Below, piece after piece: positions 45,204 through 55,800 of a stretch of 64,000 nucleotides of DNA; within the stretch, counting starts at the first letter, position 1, and every line of letters begins with the position of its first letter. The position numbers and the translations under genes are program-made. Under the pieces are notes generated by a model. It saw nothing but the letters and a program-made list of their open reading frames with translations, was not told the DNA's origin and searched no databases. Source of the DNA: CAWATZ01 sp963784995 (lineage in GTDB: Bacteria; Planctomycetota; Planctomycetia; Gemmatales; Gemmataceae); assembly GCA_963784995.1 (NCBI GenBank), contig CAWATZ010000003.1, positions 2,728,001-2,792,000 of the forward strand, given 5' to 3'.

Positions 45204-45800
45204 ATGATGTCGCAGCGTGCCGCCCTGGAAGTTCTTGCCCAGAACCGAGGCCGCTCCGTGGTGCTGACCACGATGAGCAGCGTGGCGCTGTGGCACGAGC
45301 TGTCCGACACGCCGCTCGATTTCTTTTTCGTTCCCTCGGCGATGGGCCAGGCGCCCACGCTCGGGCTGGGTCTGGCCCTGGCCAGTACACAGCAGGGGAG
45401 CGAGCCCGAACGCGGCGTGATCGTGGTCAACGGCGACGGCTGCATGCTGATGAACCTGGGCTGCCTGGTGACGCTGGCGGCGTACCCCGCTCCCCTGTAC
45501 CTGCTCATCATGGACAATGGGCTCTACGAGGTGACCGGCGGCCAGGCGACGCCCGGCTCCCGGCGCACCGACTTTGCCGGCCTGGCCCGAGCCGCCGGCA
45601 TTCCGCGTGTCTACACTTTTACCGATCTCGAATCCTGGCAAGCGAGCGCGGCCGAGGCGCTGAGCGGCCCCGGGCCGGTGGTGATCTGGATGCAGGTCGA
45701 GGGCCGGATGGGCCAGCCCAGCCCCAGGGCACCCCGGCCGATGGCCGAGCAGATCATGCGCTTGCGGCAGGGGTTGGAAGTCACGGAGCAGGGAACCTGA
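45204..45800 (+). CDS. ThDP decarboxylase beta subunit
   Basis: 198 aa from ATG 45204 (GTG 45195 also possible). The thiamine-diphosphate motif is present: 'VNGDGCMLMNLGCLVTLAA' and then 'MDNGLYEVTGGQ' for the GDG-N about 26 residues apart. 'SVALWHELSDTPLDFFF' and 'AMGQAPTLGLGLALA' match ComE-like subunits, where the heterodimer forms the active site. It follows the alpha gene closely and its stop overlaps the ATG of the next gene as TGATG, which indicates translational coupling. Confidence 0.82.
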   Translation: MMSQRAALEVLAQNRGRSVVLTTMSSVALWHELSDTPLDFFFVPSAMGQAPTLGLGLALASTQQGSEPERGVIVVNGDGCMLMNLGCLVTLAAYPAPLYLLIMDNGLYEVTGGQATPGSRRTDFAGLARAAGIPRVYTFTDLESWQASAAEALSGPGPVVIWMQVEGRMGQPSPRAPRPMAEQIMRLRQGLEVTEQGT

Positions 45801-46591
45801 TGCCGTTTCGCGTCGCCTCCTACAACGTGCTGGCCGACTCCTATGTGTTCCCGGACCGCTATCCCGGCGTCCCGCCGGCCATCCTCGATCCAGACCAGCG
45901 CGGTCCCGCCCTGGTCCGGCACGTCGCCAACCTGGCCGCGGAGGCGATCTGCCTCCAAGAAGTCGAGCCCGACGTCTTCCACGCACTGGAGCAAGTCCTG
46001 GGCCCCCGCGGCTACCAGGGGCATTACACAGCGAAGACCGCTCGCCCGGACGGCTGTGCGACCTTTGTCCGGATCGCGACGCTGCCGGTCCAGTCCGTGT
46101 ACTCCCTGCACTATGCCGACGGCACGGGAGGCAAACCCAGCTCCGGCCACCTGGCCTTGCTGCTCCTGGTGCAGTGGCAGGGCTGGCCTCTGGTGATCGC
46201 CAATACGCACCTGAAATGGGACCAGCCCGGCACGCCGCCGAAGCAATGCTGGGGCTATCGCCAGATCCGGGAATTGCTGGACCGGCGCCCGGAACTGTTT
46301 CCCGACGCGCTGGCCTGGATTGTCTGTGGCGATTTCAACGTGACCTCGAACAGCCCCGTGGCCCAGGAACTGCGCCAGGCCGGCTGGATCGACGTTTACC
46401 GCGACCACGAACACGTCCGGACCTGCAACACCAACGGCCGGGCTCGCCGGATCGACTATCTCTGGCACACCCCGGACCTCACGTCCCGACCCATCCCGCT
46501 GCGCTCCATCACCGACGAGACGACACTGCCGTCGGCCGACGAGCCGTCGGATCACCTGGCGATCCTGGCCTGGTTTGACTGGGCGGCCTGA
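45800..46591 (+). CDS. Endonuclease/exonuclease/phosphatase-fold protein
   Basis: 263 aa. The ATG at 45800 overlaps the previous stop (TGATG). EEP fold motifs: 'ASYNVLADSYVFP', 'ICLQEVEPDVFHALEQ' (Glu), 'NTHLKW' (about 137), 'GDFNVTSNSP' (about 178) and 'SDHLAILAWF' at the C-terminus, all metal- or phosphate-binding positions. It resembles the CCR4/angel-type phosphodiesterase branch more than DNase I or sphingomyelinase. No signal peptide, so cytoplasmic. The reaction is unknown; coupling to a ThDP decarboxylase suggests a small-molecule phosphate substrate rather than DNA. Confidence 0.8.
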   Translation: MPFRVASYNVLADSYVFPDRYPGVPPAILDPDQRGPALVRHVANLAAEAICLQEVEPDVFHALEQVLGPRGYQGHYTAKTARPDGCATFVRIATLPVQSVYSLHYADGTGGKPSSGHLALLLLVQWQGWPLVIANTHLKWDQPGTPPKQCWGYRQIRELLDRRPELFPDALAWIVCGDFNVTSNSPVAQELRQAGWIDVYRDHEHVRTCNTNGRARRIDYLWHTPDLTSRPIPLRSITDETTLPSADEPSDHLAILAWFDWAA

Positions 46592-46671
46592 ATCGCTCAG
46601 CGTATCGGCCGACACTGAGTTCCTCAATTGAGTACGTCAGGATGGACGATGTCCATGAGCAGGCGGTTGTC

Positions 46672-48012
46672 TCAGGTGTGCCCGAACAGACCAAAGCGCA
46701 TGCCTTGCTTCTTGAAGGTTTCCTTGCGGAAGATGGGGTTATAGCGCAGGTACACTCCCAGCCGATACAGCGAACGCATGTTGGTTTTGAGGTCGAAGGC
46801 GCGCCAGAAAATAGAGCCAAGGCTATTGAAGCGCGACCGGGCCTGGAAACAGGCCTCGGTCAGCTCCTCGGGGCTCATCAACTGCGGACGAAAGGCGGCG
46901 TGGTTGAAGCGATACTGCGGATGCAGCCACCACTTGCCATCGTACAGCAGGCGGCCCTCCGTCTGCAGCTTCTGGTACAACGGCGTGTTCGGATAGGGCA
47001 TGAGGATGTTGAAGGCCGCGAAGCAGAACTTGTTCTCCAGGGCGAATTCCAGGGTGCGCCGGACCGAGTCTGGCGTGTCGTGGTCGTAGCCCAGGGTGAA
47101 CGCGGCCCACAGTTGCAGACCGTGATCGCGGATGATCTTGAGCTGGGGTTTGTAGCCGTCGAACCCATCGACAAGGTTGGGGGCCTTCTTCATGGTGTGC
47201 AGGTCGTGGGCGTTGAGCGACTCGAAGCCGACCACGTGGCCCACACAGCCGCTCTGGACCATGAGCCGCATCAGTTCCCGGTCGCGGGTCATGTCGATGC
47301 TGGCCTGCGACACCCAGTGCAGCTTGAGGGGGATCAGCGCCCGGCACAGGTGCTTGGCAGCCTCGTGATCGGACAGGATGTTGTCGTCCACGAAGAACAG
47401 GAGCTTGCGTCCCTGCGCCCGGATCTCCTCGATGGTTTCGCCGACGTCGCGGCAATACTGGGTCTTGCTGAAGAAAACGCTGACGGCGCAGAACGTACAG
47501 GCGAACCGGCAGCCCCGGCTGAATTGCAGCAGGGTCACGGGCAGGTAACCCTTGCCGTTGAAGAGGTCGCGGCGTGTCAGCACGCCCGGCTGGGGAGAGC
47601 CGACGGGGGCACGGTACAGCGGCTGGAGCCGGTGGTTCCTGGCGTCCTCGATCACCTGACGCCAGAGGAACTCCGCGTCGCCGAGGTAGATCGAGTCGGC
47701 ATGATCGGCAACCTCTTCGGGAAGGAGCGTGGCATGCATGCCGCCCATGATGACCGGCACGCCGCGCTGCCGGTACGCGGCACTGATCTCGTAGGCCCGG
47801 CGGGCGGTGTAGGTCTCGACCGTGATGGCCACCAGGTCGGTCGGTTCCTCGTAGGGAATGGCCTCCATGCGGTCGTCGTAAAGGACCACCTCGACGTCGG
47901 CCGGCGTCAGGGCGGCAAGGACGCCGAGCTGCAACGGCTCCATCCGCCCCTCGTCCACGTAGAGGCTGTGTTCCTGTCTGCCGATGTTGGGCTTGATGAG
48001 GGTGAGCTTCAT
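46672..48012 (-). CDS. B12-binding radical SAM protein
   Basis: 447 aa from ATG 48012. The N-terminal B12-binding-like domain (about 1-140, 'VPVIMGGMHATLLPEEVAD') is followed by a radical SAM core with the CxxxCxxC cluster 'CRFACTFC' (about 166-173) and 'LLFFVDDNIL'. 'VVGFESLNAHDLHTMKKAP' and the C-terminal 'WWLHPQYRFNHAAFRP' are typical of the class B (HpnJ/BchE-like) family. It would use SAM and possibly cobalamin for a methylation or rearrangement, product unknown. It overlaps the upstream paralogue's stop by ATGA, so both are co-translated. It converges with the EEP gene. Confidence 0.87.
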   Translation of the reverse strand: MKLTLIKPNIGRQEHSLYVDEGRMEPLQLGVLAALTPADVEVVLYDDRMEAIPYEEPTDLVAITVETYTARRAYEISAAYRQRGVPVIMGGMHATLLPEEVADHADSIYLGDAEFLWRQVIEDARNHRLQPLYRAPVGSPQPGVLTRRDLFNGKGYLPVTLLQFSRGCRFACTFCAVSVFFSKTQYCRDVGETIEEIRAQGRKLLFFVDDNILSDHEAAKHLCRALIPLKLHWVSQASIDMTRDRELMRLMVQSGCVGHVVGFESLNAHDLHTMKKAPNLVDGFDGYKPQLKIIRDHGLQLWAAFTLGYDHDTPDSVRRTLEFALENKFCFAAFNILMPYPNTPLYQKLQTEGRLLYDGKWWLHPQYRFNHAAFRPQLMSPEELTEACFQARSRFNSLGSIFWRAFDLKTNMRSLYRLGVYLRYNPIFRKETFKKQGMRFGLFGHT

Positions 48013-49346
48013 GACGGCTCCCCGGCCGGCTCCAGGACGGTGTCGTCGCCCAGCGCCAGGCCCTGCTTCTTGTGGATCTCCCGGCGTGAGATCAGGTTGG
48101 ACAGCAGGTAGACGCCCAGGCGGTAGAGGCTGCGGCAATTGGTCCGTGGAGCCAGGGCCCGTTTGAAGATGGACCCATAGCGGTTGAACGCGGAACGGGC
48201 GCGAAAGCAGCCGGCGGTGAGCTGGTCGGCCGTCATGCCGCGTGGCTGAAACGTCGCCTGGCCATAGCGATACTCCGGGGCCAGCCACCAGCGCCGGTGC
48301 AGCAGCCGGCCTTCCGCGCGCAAGCGATCGTACAGGCGCGCGCCCGGCGTCGGCGTCAGCGGGTTGAAGTTCGCCAGGTAGAAGTTGGAGCGCAGGGCGA
48401 ACTCCACGCTGCGGTCGAAGGCATCAACCGTGTCATGGTCATAGCCGAAGACGAAGGTCCCGTAGATCATGATGCCGTGGTCCTGCAGCTTGCGGACCGA
48501 GGTCGCGTAGTCGCCGTGCTTGAGGTTCCAGGTTTTTTTCATCTGAGTCAGGTTGCGGGCGTCGAGCGACTCGAAGCCGACCACGGCGGTCAGACAGCCA
48601 CTCCGCTCCATCAGCTTCAGCAGGCGGTCATTGGCGGCCACGTCAATGCTGACCTGGCAGGACCAGCGAATCCGCAGCGGCACCAGGGCGCGGAACAATT
48701 CCTCAGCCCGCGGCACGTCGAGAAAGATGTTATCATCGACGAGGAAGACGTGCTTGTGGCTGAGGGACTGGATCTCGGCGACGACCTCGCGGACGGGCCG
48801 CTGGCGCAGGTTGACGCCATAAAAGGCGTGGATGGAGCAGAAGTCGCAGGCATACCGGCAGCCCCGACCATACTGCACCAGGTTGATGGGGGCGTAGCGC
48901 TTGCCGCGGAAGATGCGCCGATCCGGAGGAGGTCCCTGGAGCGGCGGTTGGTCGGCTTGCTGATACCGGCGGCGGAGCTGTCCCCGCCGGGCGTCGCGGA
49001 CCACTTCTTCCCACAAACCCTCGGCGTCGCCGATGACCACGGCGTCGGCGTAGGCCAGGGCCTCGTCCGGCAAGAAGGTGGGATGGTAGCCGCCCAGGAC
49101 GACCGGAACGCCCCGACGCCGAAAACGCTGGGCGATCTGGTACGAATGCCGGGCGGTATACGTCTCGACCGTCAGCGCCACCAGGTCTGTCGGCTCGTCA
49201 TAGGGGATCGGTTCGAGGCGTTCGTCAACGAGGACCGTTTCCACGTCGGGCGGCGTCCGAGCGGCCAGGATGGCAAAGACGAGCGGCTCCATCGCATCGG
49301 AGGCGCGGAAGTCGCTCAGGTTGGGACGGACAAAGGTGATTTTCAT
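48009..49346 (-). CDS. B12-binding radical SAM protein, paralogue
   Basis: 446 aa from ATG 49346; an ATG at 49394 has no homology support. B12-binding-like part: 'VPVVLGGYHPTFLPDEAL'. Radical SAM cluster 'CRYACDFC' (about 161-168), 'VFLVDDNIF', 'VVGFESLDARNLTQMKK', and the end 'WWLAPEYRYGQATFQPRG'. It is closely related to the next gene throughout, probably a tandem duplication with specialised roles, for example successive steps on one lipid or pigment-like substrate. The first gene of this two-gene unit lies under a promoter in 49347-49450. Confidence 0.87.
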   Translation of the reverse strand: MKITFVRPNLSDFRASDAMEPLVFAILAARTPPDVETVLVDERLEPIPYDEPTDLVALTVETYTARHSYQIAQRFRRRGVPVVLGGYHPTFLPDEALAYADAVVIGDAEGLWEEVVRDARRGQLRRRYQQADQPPLQGPPPDRRIFRGKRYAPINLVQYGRGCRYACDFCSIHAFYGVNLRQRPVREVVAEIQSLSHKHVFLVDDNIFLDVPRAEELFRALVPLRIRWSCQVSIDVAANDRLLKLMERSGCLTAVVGFESLDARNLTQMKKTWNLKHGDYATSVRKLQDHGIMIYGTFVFGYDHDTVDAFDRSVEFALRSNFYLANFNPLTPTPGARLYDRLRAEGRLLHRRWWLAPEYRYGQATFQPRGMTADQLTAGCFRARSAFNRYGSIFKRALAPRTNCRSLYRLGVYLLSNLISRREIHKKQGLALGDDTVLEPAGEPS

Positions 49347-49449
49347 GGGCAGCGCTCCGCGCCAGGGGGCTGGGCCCCAGGGTATCCTTACCAATTCCCC
49401 CCTCTTGTAGCATGGCGCTCAGGGAATTGTCAATCAGTTCAAAGTCCCC

Positions 49450-49597
49450 GGGTGCCTATCCGCAGCTGCGCCGAGGGCTCAGGGGCCCGAAAACACAAGC
49501 CCGGAGCAGAAGCGACGGGACAACGGCGTGTCCCGTCGCTGGCGCTCCGGGCTTGTGTTTCTCGGTCCCTGCCGCGCAGTTGCGGATAGGCACCCGT
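49450..49597. repeat. Nested palindrome with core shared with kinase gene
   Basis: The outer arms are about 49450-49472 (GGGTGCCTATCCGCAGCTGC) and 49575-49597. The inner element 49492-49560 has ACACAAGCCCGGAGC and GCTCCGGGCTTGTGT arms, the same as 7665-7738. One palindrome therefore sits inside another. It separates the radical SAM operon from the NTF2-like gene. Confidence 0.85.
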
Positions 49598-49631
49598 GCG
49601 CCTCGACGATCTGCCGCGGTCAAGGTTCGGG

Positions 49632-50123
49632 TTACTGGACGTCGGGGATGCCGGGGTGGTCCGCCGGTCGAGGCCCGGGGGCGGGCCAGAAGAACCTGCG
49701 CTCGGTCTCCAGGATGGGGACGTCGTTGATGCTGGCTTCGCGTCGCCGCATCAGTCCGCGCTCGTCGAACTCCCACAGCTCGTTGCCGTAGCTGCGAAAC
49801 CAGCGGCCGGCGTTGTCGTGCCACTCGTACTGGAAGCGCACGCCGATCCGGTTGCCGGTGAAAGCCCACAGGGCCTTGACCAGGCGGTAATCCCGTTCCC
49901 GTTCCCACTTGCCGGCGAGGAAGGCCCGGATTCTGTCGCGGCCGGTCACGAACTCGCTCCGGTTGCGCCACACCGAGTCCTCCGTGTAGGCCAGGGCCAC
50001 GCGGTTCGGATCGCGCGAGTTCCAGGCGTCCTCGGCCAGTCGCACCTTTTGCGTGGCCGTCTCCAACGTGAACGGCGGGGCAATCACCGCGGGCGGATTC
50101 GGAATTAGCAGGTTTGAGGTCAT
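49632..50123 (-). CDS. DUF1348 / NTF2-like protein
   Basis: 163 aa from ATG 50123. It matches the DUF1348 NTF2-fold family: 'KVRLAEDAWNSRDPNRVAL', 'TEDSVWRNRSEFVTGR', 'FQYEWHDNAGRWFRSYG' and 'RREASINDVPI'. Members are small cytoplasmic cone-shaped proteins that bind hydrophobic molecules; some act as enzymes. Downstream of the AhpD-like gene, with a gap of 104 nt, so the two may form one unit under the sigma-54 promoter at 50853. The function is presumably linked to a toxic small molecule or peroxide response. Confidence 0.85.
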   Translation of the reverse strand: MTSNLLIPNPPAVIAPPFTLETATQKVRLAEDAWNSRDPNRVALAYTEDSVWRNRSEFVTGRDRIRAFLAGKWERERDYRLVKALWAFTGNRIGVRFQYEWHDNAGRWFRSYGNELWEFDERGLMRRREASINDVPILETERRFFWPAPGPRPADHPGIPDVQ

Positions 50124-50227
50124 GATCAACTCCTTGCGTTTGTCAGGGCGTCCGGGCCAGCAGCGAGGCCGCTGGCCTGAACGTCCTGCTGTTGGTGGTG
50201 ATTGATCCAGACTTCTCCCGCACGGCA

Positions 50228-50785
50228 TCAGACAGAGGCCGGCTCCGGCATCAGCTCCGGGGCTTTCGGGAAGTCCACGTCGGTCCGGGCGACGTTGTTG
50301 AAGTAGTTGGTGAAGACGTCGAGCGCCACGTGGGCGACCACCTCGGCGATGGCCCCGTCGTCGAAGCCCGCCGCGCGGACCTCGGCCAGGCCGGCGTCGC
50401 TGACCCGGCCGCGGCTCTGAACCACCTGGACGGCGAAGCGGATCAGGGCGTCGGTCTTTGGGTCCACAGCCGCGCCCAGCCGGCTGTCACGGATCTGCTC
50501 GCTGGTCAGACCGACCATCTTGCCGATGGTCGAGTGCGCCGCCAGGCAGTAGTCGCAGCCGTTGGCCTGGGCCACCGCGAGGGAGATCTGCTCGCGGACC
50601 TTCGGCGAGAGGCTGCCCTTGCTCAGGGCCCCGCTGAATTGCAGGTAGCCGTCGAGGACGGCCGGGGAATTGGCCATCGCTCGCGTCATGTTCGGAACCA
50701 GCCCGAGCTTGCTCTTCACCGTGTCGAGCAGGCTGCGGGCACGGTCGCTGGCGGTTTCATTGGTGAGCTGCTTGAGGCGTGACAT
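50228..50785 (-). CDS. AhpD-like carboxymuconolactone decarboxylase family protein
   Basis: 185 aa from ATG 50785; larger in-frame starts (to 51223) extend over the divergent gene and are rejected. The AhpD motif is clear: 'GCDYCLAAHSTIGK' (C-x2-C-x3-H, about 84-92) forms the proton-relay disulfide site. 'NMTRAMANSPAVLDGYLQF' and 'VREQISLAVAQANG' also match the family, often annotated peroxidase-related. It probably reduces peroxides or a related electrophile. Its transcription is likely driven by the sigma-54 promoter at 50853-50868 and the divergent activator. Confidence 0.88.
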   Translation of the reverse strand: MSRLKQLTNETASDRARSLLDTVKSKLGLVPNMTRAMANSPAVLDGYLQFSGALSKGSLSPKVREQISLAVAQANGCDYCLAAHSTIGKMVGLTSEQIRDSRLGAAVDPKTDALIRFAVQVVQSRGRVSDAGLAEVRAAGFDDGAIAEVVAHVALDVFTNYFNNVARTDVDFPKAPELMPEPASV

Positions 50786-50852
50786 GGTCGTTATCCTTTC
50801 GTCTTTTGAGTTTTGCTCCACCCTTCGATTTGGGCGGGTTGGGAGGGAGGAA

Positions 50853-50868
50853 ATCACTTCTCGTGCCA
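50853..50868 (-). promoter_or_regulatory. Candidate sigma-54 promoter of the AhpD-like gene
   Basis: On the minus strand TTGGCACG (-24, 50869-50862) is an exact consensus match. Four bases later GTGAT partly matches the -12 TTGCA. This predicts a transcript start about 58 nt upstream of the ATG. The divergent sigma-54 activator supports the call; the weak -12 box is the main doubt. Confidence 0.55.
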
Positions 50869-50945
50869 ATGGACAGCGATTTCTCCAAGCCATTGATGCT
50901 GCCTCACTTGTGACAACCAAGCAGCGATCAGGCGTCTTACGGGAT

Positions 50946-50981
50946 TTCGTTGATTCACGAATTCTCGTAAACTGCTTACGA
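50946..50981. promoter_or_regulatory. Candidate upstream activator sites
   Basis: Two inverted repeats lie side by side: TTCGT-TGATTC-ACGAA (50946-50961) and TCGTAA-ACTGC-TTACGA (50965-50981). They are about 80-115 bp upstream of the -24 box and directly before the activator gene, a usual position for enhancer sites of NtrC-type activators. Confidence 0.5.
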
Positions 50982-51001
50982 AAGCTCGTCAAGAGGTTCC
51001 C

Positions 51002-52615
<1,614 letters not shown>

Positions 52616-52710
52616 GGGGAAGAACGGGTCGGATGCAAAGCGGGATAGGATTGCCCCCGTACTTCTCCTGCAGATCAACCAACTGCGGGTCATTGGCGTT
52701 ATCCTCAGCC

Positions 52711-52866
52711 CTTGGCCAGCGCGGCATAGTCGAGCCGGGCCAGGTGCGTGGCCGTGGTCCGAGCGCAGGCCGACTGTTGCAGCACCAGCACGTCGTGGTC
52801 GGCCTGATCGTCCAGCACGAAGAACTTGACCGGCAGTCTCGCCCAGGCCGCGGTCGTGGTTTCGAC
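52711..52866 (-). pseudogene. Fragment of the ThDP-enzyme gene at 57298
   Basis: Gapless alignment with 57541-57696 (137 of 156 bases identical). In the same frame it reads 'TTTAAWARLPVKFFVLDDQ' and 'ARTTATHLARLDYAALAKG'. It ends in a stop and lacks the rest of the gene. It lies between a sigma-54 activator and the kinase stop, with no other trace of the donor. A partial duplication or recombination scar is likely. Confidence 0.85.
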
Positions 52867-52884
52867 AGTCCACGCCCTCGGTTT

Positions 52885-55800
52885 TCAGGGCCCCGGCGCC
52901 GGCTGGTTCTTCGGCGCGGGCGCGTCAGGCAAGCGCCAGAGACGGAGGGTCTTGTCTCTGCTGCCCGAGACGACGTGAGACCCATCCGGTGCGTAGGCCA
53001 CGCCATCGATCACCTCCCCGTGGCCCGTGAAACGGGTCAATTCCCGCAGCGTCGTGCCGTCTACCGCCCAGAGGATGAGTTCTTTTTGGTGGTTGCCGGC
53101 CACGACACGCTTGCCGTCGGGGGAAACCGCCAGGCAATTGCTCGCCCCGGCAGGCGCTCGCATCAGCTCCCGGCCTGCCTCCAGGTCCCACAGGTGGATC
53201 AGGCTATCATGGCTGACACAAACGCCCCGCTTGCCATCCGGGAGAAAGGCCACGCTCATCACGTAGCCCATCCCATACTGGAAGACATGGAGCGTTGTGC
53301 CCTTCTCCAGGTCCCACAGGCGCATGGTCTTGTCGGCACTCCCTGACAACGCTTGCCGTCCGTTCGGCGAAAAGGTGACGCAATAAACCCAGTGGGTGTG
53401 CGCTGTCAAGCACTGTAACTGCTTGCCGGTTGTCAGGTCCCACAGCCGAATGGTTCGATCGGCACCGCCGGACAGAACGCGCTTGCCGTCCGGAGAGATG
53501 GCCACACAATGCACGGCGGCCGTGTGGCCATCGAAGCGCCGTACCTCCTTGCGGGTCTCCACGTCCCACAGCCGTACCATCTTGTCCTCACTCCCCGAGA
53601 GGATCTGTTTGCCGTCCGGTGTAAAAGCCACACTGTTGACCCATCCATTGTGGGCCGTCCACCGGGCCACCTGCTTGTCGGTCCACGGGTCCCACAGCAC
53701 GACCTGGCCATCTTCGGTCCCGCAAGCCACAAGCCGGCCGTCCGGCGAAAAGGCCACGGACCGCGCCCAGCCCGGGGAGGGCTGGGTGAGTCGCACCTCT
53801 CCCACTTTCTCCTTCGCGGGGAGCTGGACGTCGCCAGGCTTCGTCAGCTGCTTGATCTCAATTTTGCGGAAGGACACCTGGGTCACTTCGTCATGGTGCT
53901 GCAAGACGATGTTTCCCCTGAGCAGCCGATCGGGCCGGATTTCGGTGTAGTCCGCGGTTTCCTTGCCATTGACCAGCAGTCGAATGCGATTGCCCGTGGC
54001 CAGGATCTCGTAAGTAAACCAAGTGTCGGCCGGCACGGGCGATTCCTCGATGGGGACGAGCCCGTAGAGCGAGCCTGTTTTCTGCCGCTGGTCCGGATTG
54101 AGAGTGATCTGGGCCTCGTAATCGCCAATGAACGTGACTGGTTTGTGGGCACGGAAATAGATGCCGCTGTTGCCCCGAGCGTTGATCCTGGCTTCCGCCC
54201 GCAGATGGAAGTCGCCGAAGTCGGCACGGTCAGTGTAGAGATGATCGGTTGGCCCGGAGCAGGTGATGGCACCATCGACCACCTTCCAGTTGCCACTCCC
54301 TCCTCCGACCCTGCCCCAGCCGGTCAGGTCCTTGCAGTTGAAGAGCGGCACCCAGCCGGGCTCGGCGGGCAGCACGGGGTGTTTGCGGCGAATGCTGACA
54401 GCTACCGTGTCGCCGCGTTTCAGGTCGAACTTTTGATCGGCGGGCAAGGCGATCTCGAAGCCGTCGGGATCGTCCTTCAGTTTGAGCGTGTAGGCGCCGG
54501 TATCGAGGAGCCAGGTCTTTTTCGTTCTGGGATTGACGATTTCGACTTCCTTGCCGTTCTTGAGGATGACGACCTGGACATTTTCGTCCTCGGTGGTGAT
54601 CTCAATGGTCCCCTTGTCGGTGACGATGTAGTAAATGCCGCCGGCGGCCAGCAGGCCCAACAAAGCGAAGACGGCGACGGCCACCGCGATCAGCGGGCGA
54701 GCCGGACCGCGCGAACGGGCGGGCTGCTTGCCTTTTTTCACCCGGGTCTTTCCGGGGCTCGGCTCGCCGGGCCTGATTCCACCGTCGGTGATCGCGTCCG
54801 TTTTGTCCTCCGACCTTTTTTTCATCGCGAGCTTGTTCTCGATCGTCTGGAGTGCCTGCACGACTTCCGCGGCGCTTCCCATGCGCTGGAGCGGGTCCTT
54901 TTCGAGCAGCTTCATCACCAGATCGGACAGCTGGGACGGCACCGCGGCGTTGAGCTGGCGCGGCGGCGGCGGGTTGGTGGTGGCCACGGCCATCAAGGTG
55001 CTGATCGTGTCGCGCCCCTGGAAGGGCAGCTCGCCGGTGCAGAGCTGATAGAGCACACAACCCAGGCTGAACAGATCGCAGCGGGGGCCCACGGCATCGC
55101 CGCGGCCCTGCTCGGGGGCCATGTAAGCCGGCGTGCCGACGATGGCGCCTTGCTGGGTCAGGGTCGCCTTCTGCTCCGCCGAGCGGGCCAGGCCGAAGTC
55201 GAGGATCTTGACGCGGCCCCCGGGAGCTTCCAGCCAGACGTTGCCCGGCTTGATGTCCCGATGGATCAGACCGCGCTCGTGGGCTGCCGCCAGCCCCTCG
55301 GCGATCTCCTTGCCGATGCGCACCACCTCGCGGATCGGCAGCGTCTGCTCGCGCTGCAGGCGGACGTCGAGCGGTTCGCCCTTGAGGAACTCCATCGCCA
55401 GGAAGGGCACGCCGCGGTCCTCATCGACCTGGTAGACGCGGACGATGTGGTCGTGCTCCACCGCGGCCATCGCCTGGGCCTCGCGCAGGAAGCGCTGGCC
55501 GGCGCTGGCGCTGGCGGCCAGCCCAGGCAGCATGGCCTTGACGGCCACGGCGCGTTTGAGCAGCGGGTCCTCGGCCTTGTAGACGACGCCCATGCCGCCA
55601 AAGCCGAGGACCTTGAGGATGCGGTACTTGCCCAGCCGGCCCAGCTCGTCGTCGGCCTGGGATGGTGCCAGGAACTCGGTCAGGCTGGGGTCGTGGCCGC
55701 TGGCGGGCGCCTTGCTGTCGAGAGTGGTGTCGAGCTTGCCAGCCTGGGAATGGGTCGGCCGCTCGCTGAGCGAGTCGGCGGCTGGCGCCTTGGCGGGCGC

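Noticed and set aside
46592..46671. Strong rho-independent terminator between convergent genes
   Set aside because: Only a 5-bp CTCAG/CTGAG pairing is visible with no T-run, which is insufficient support.
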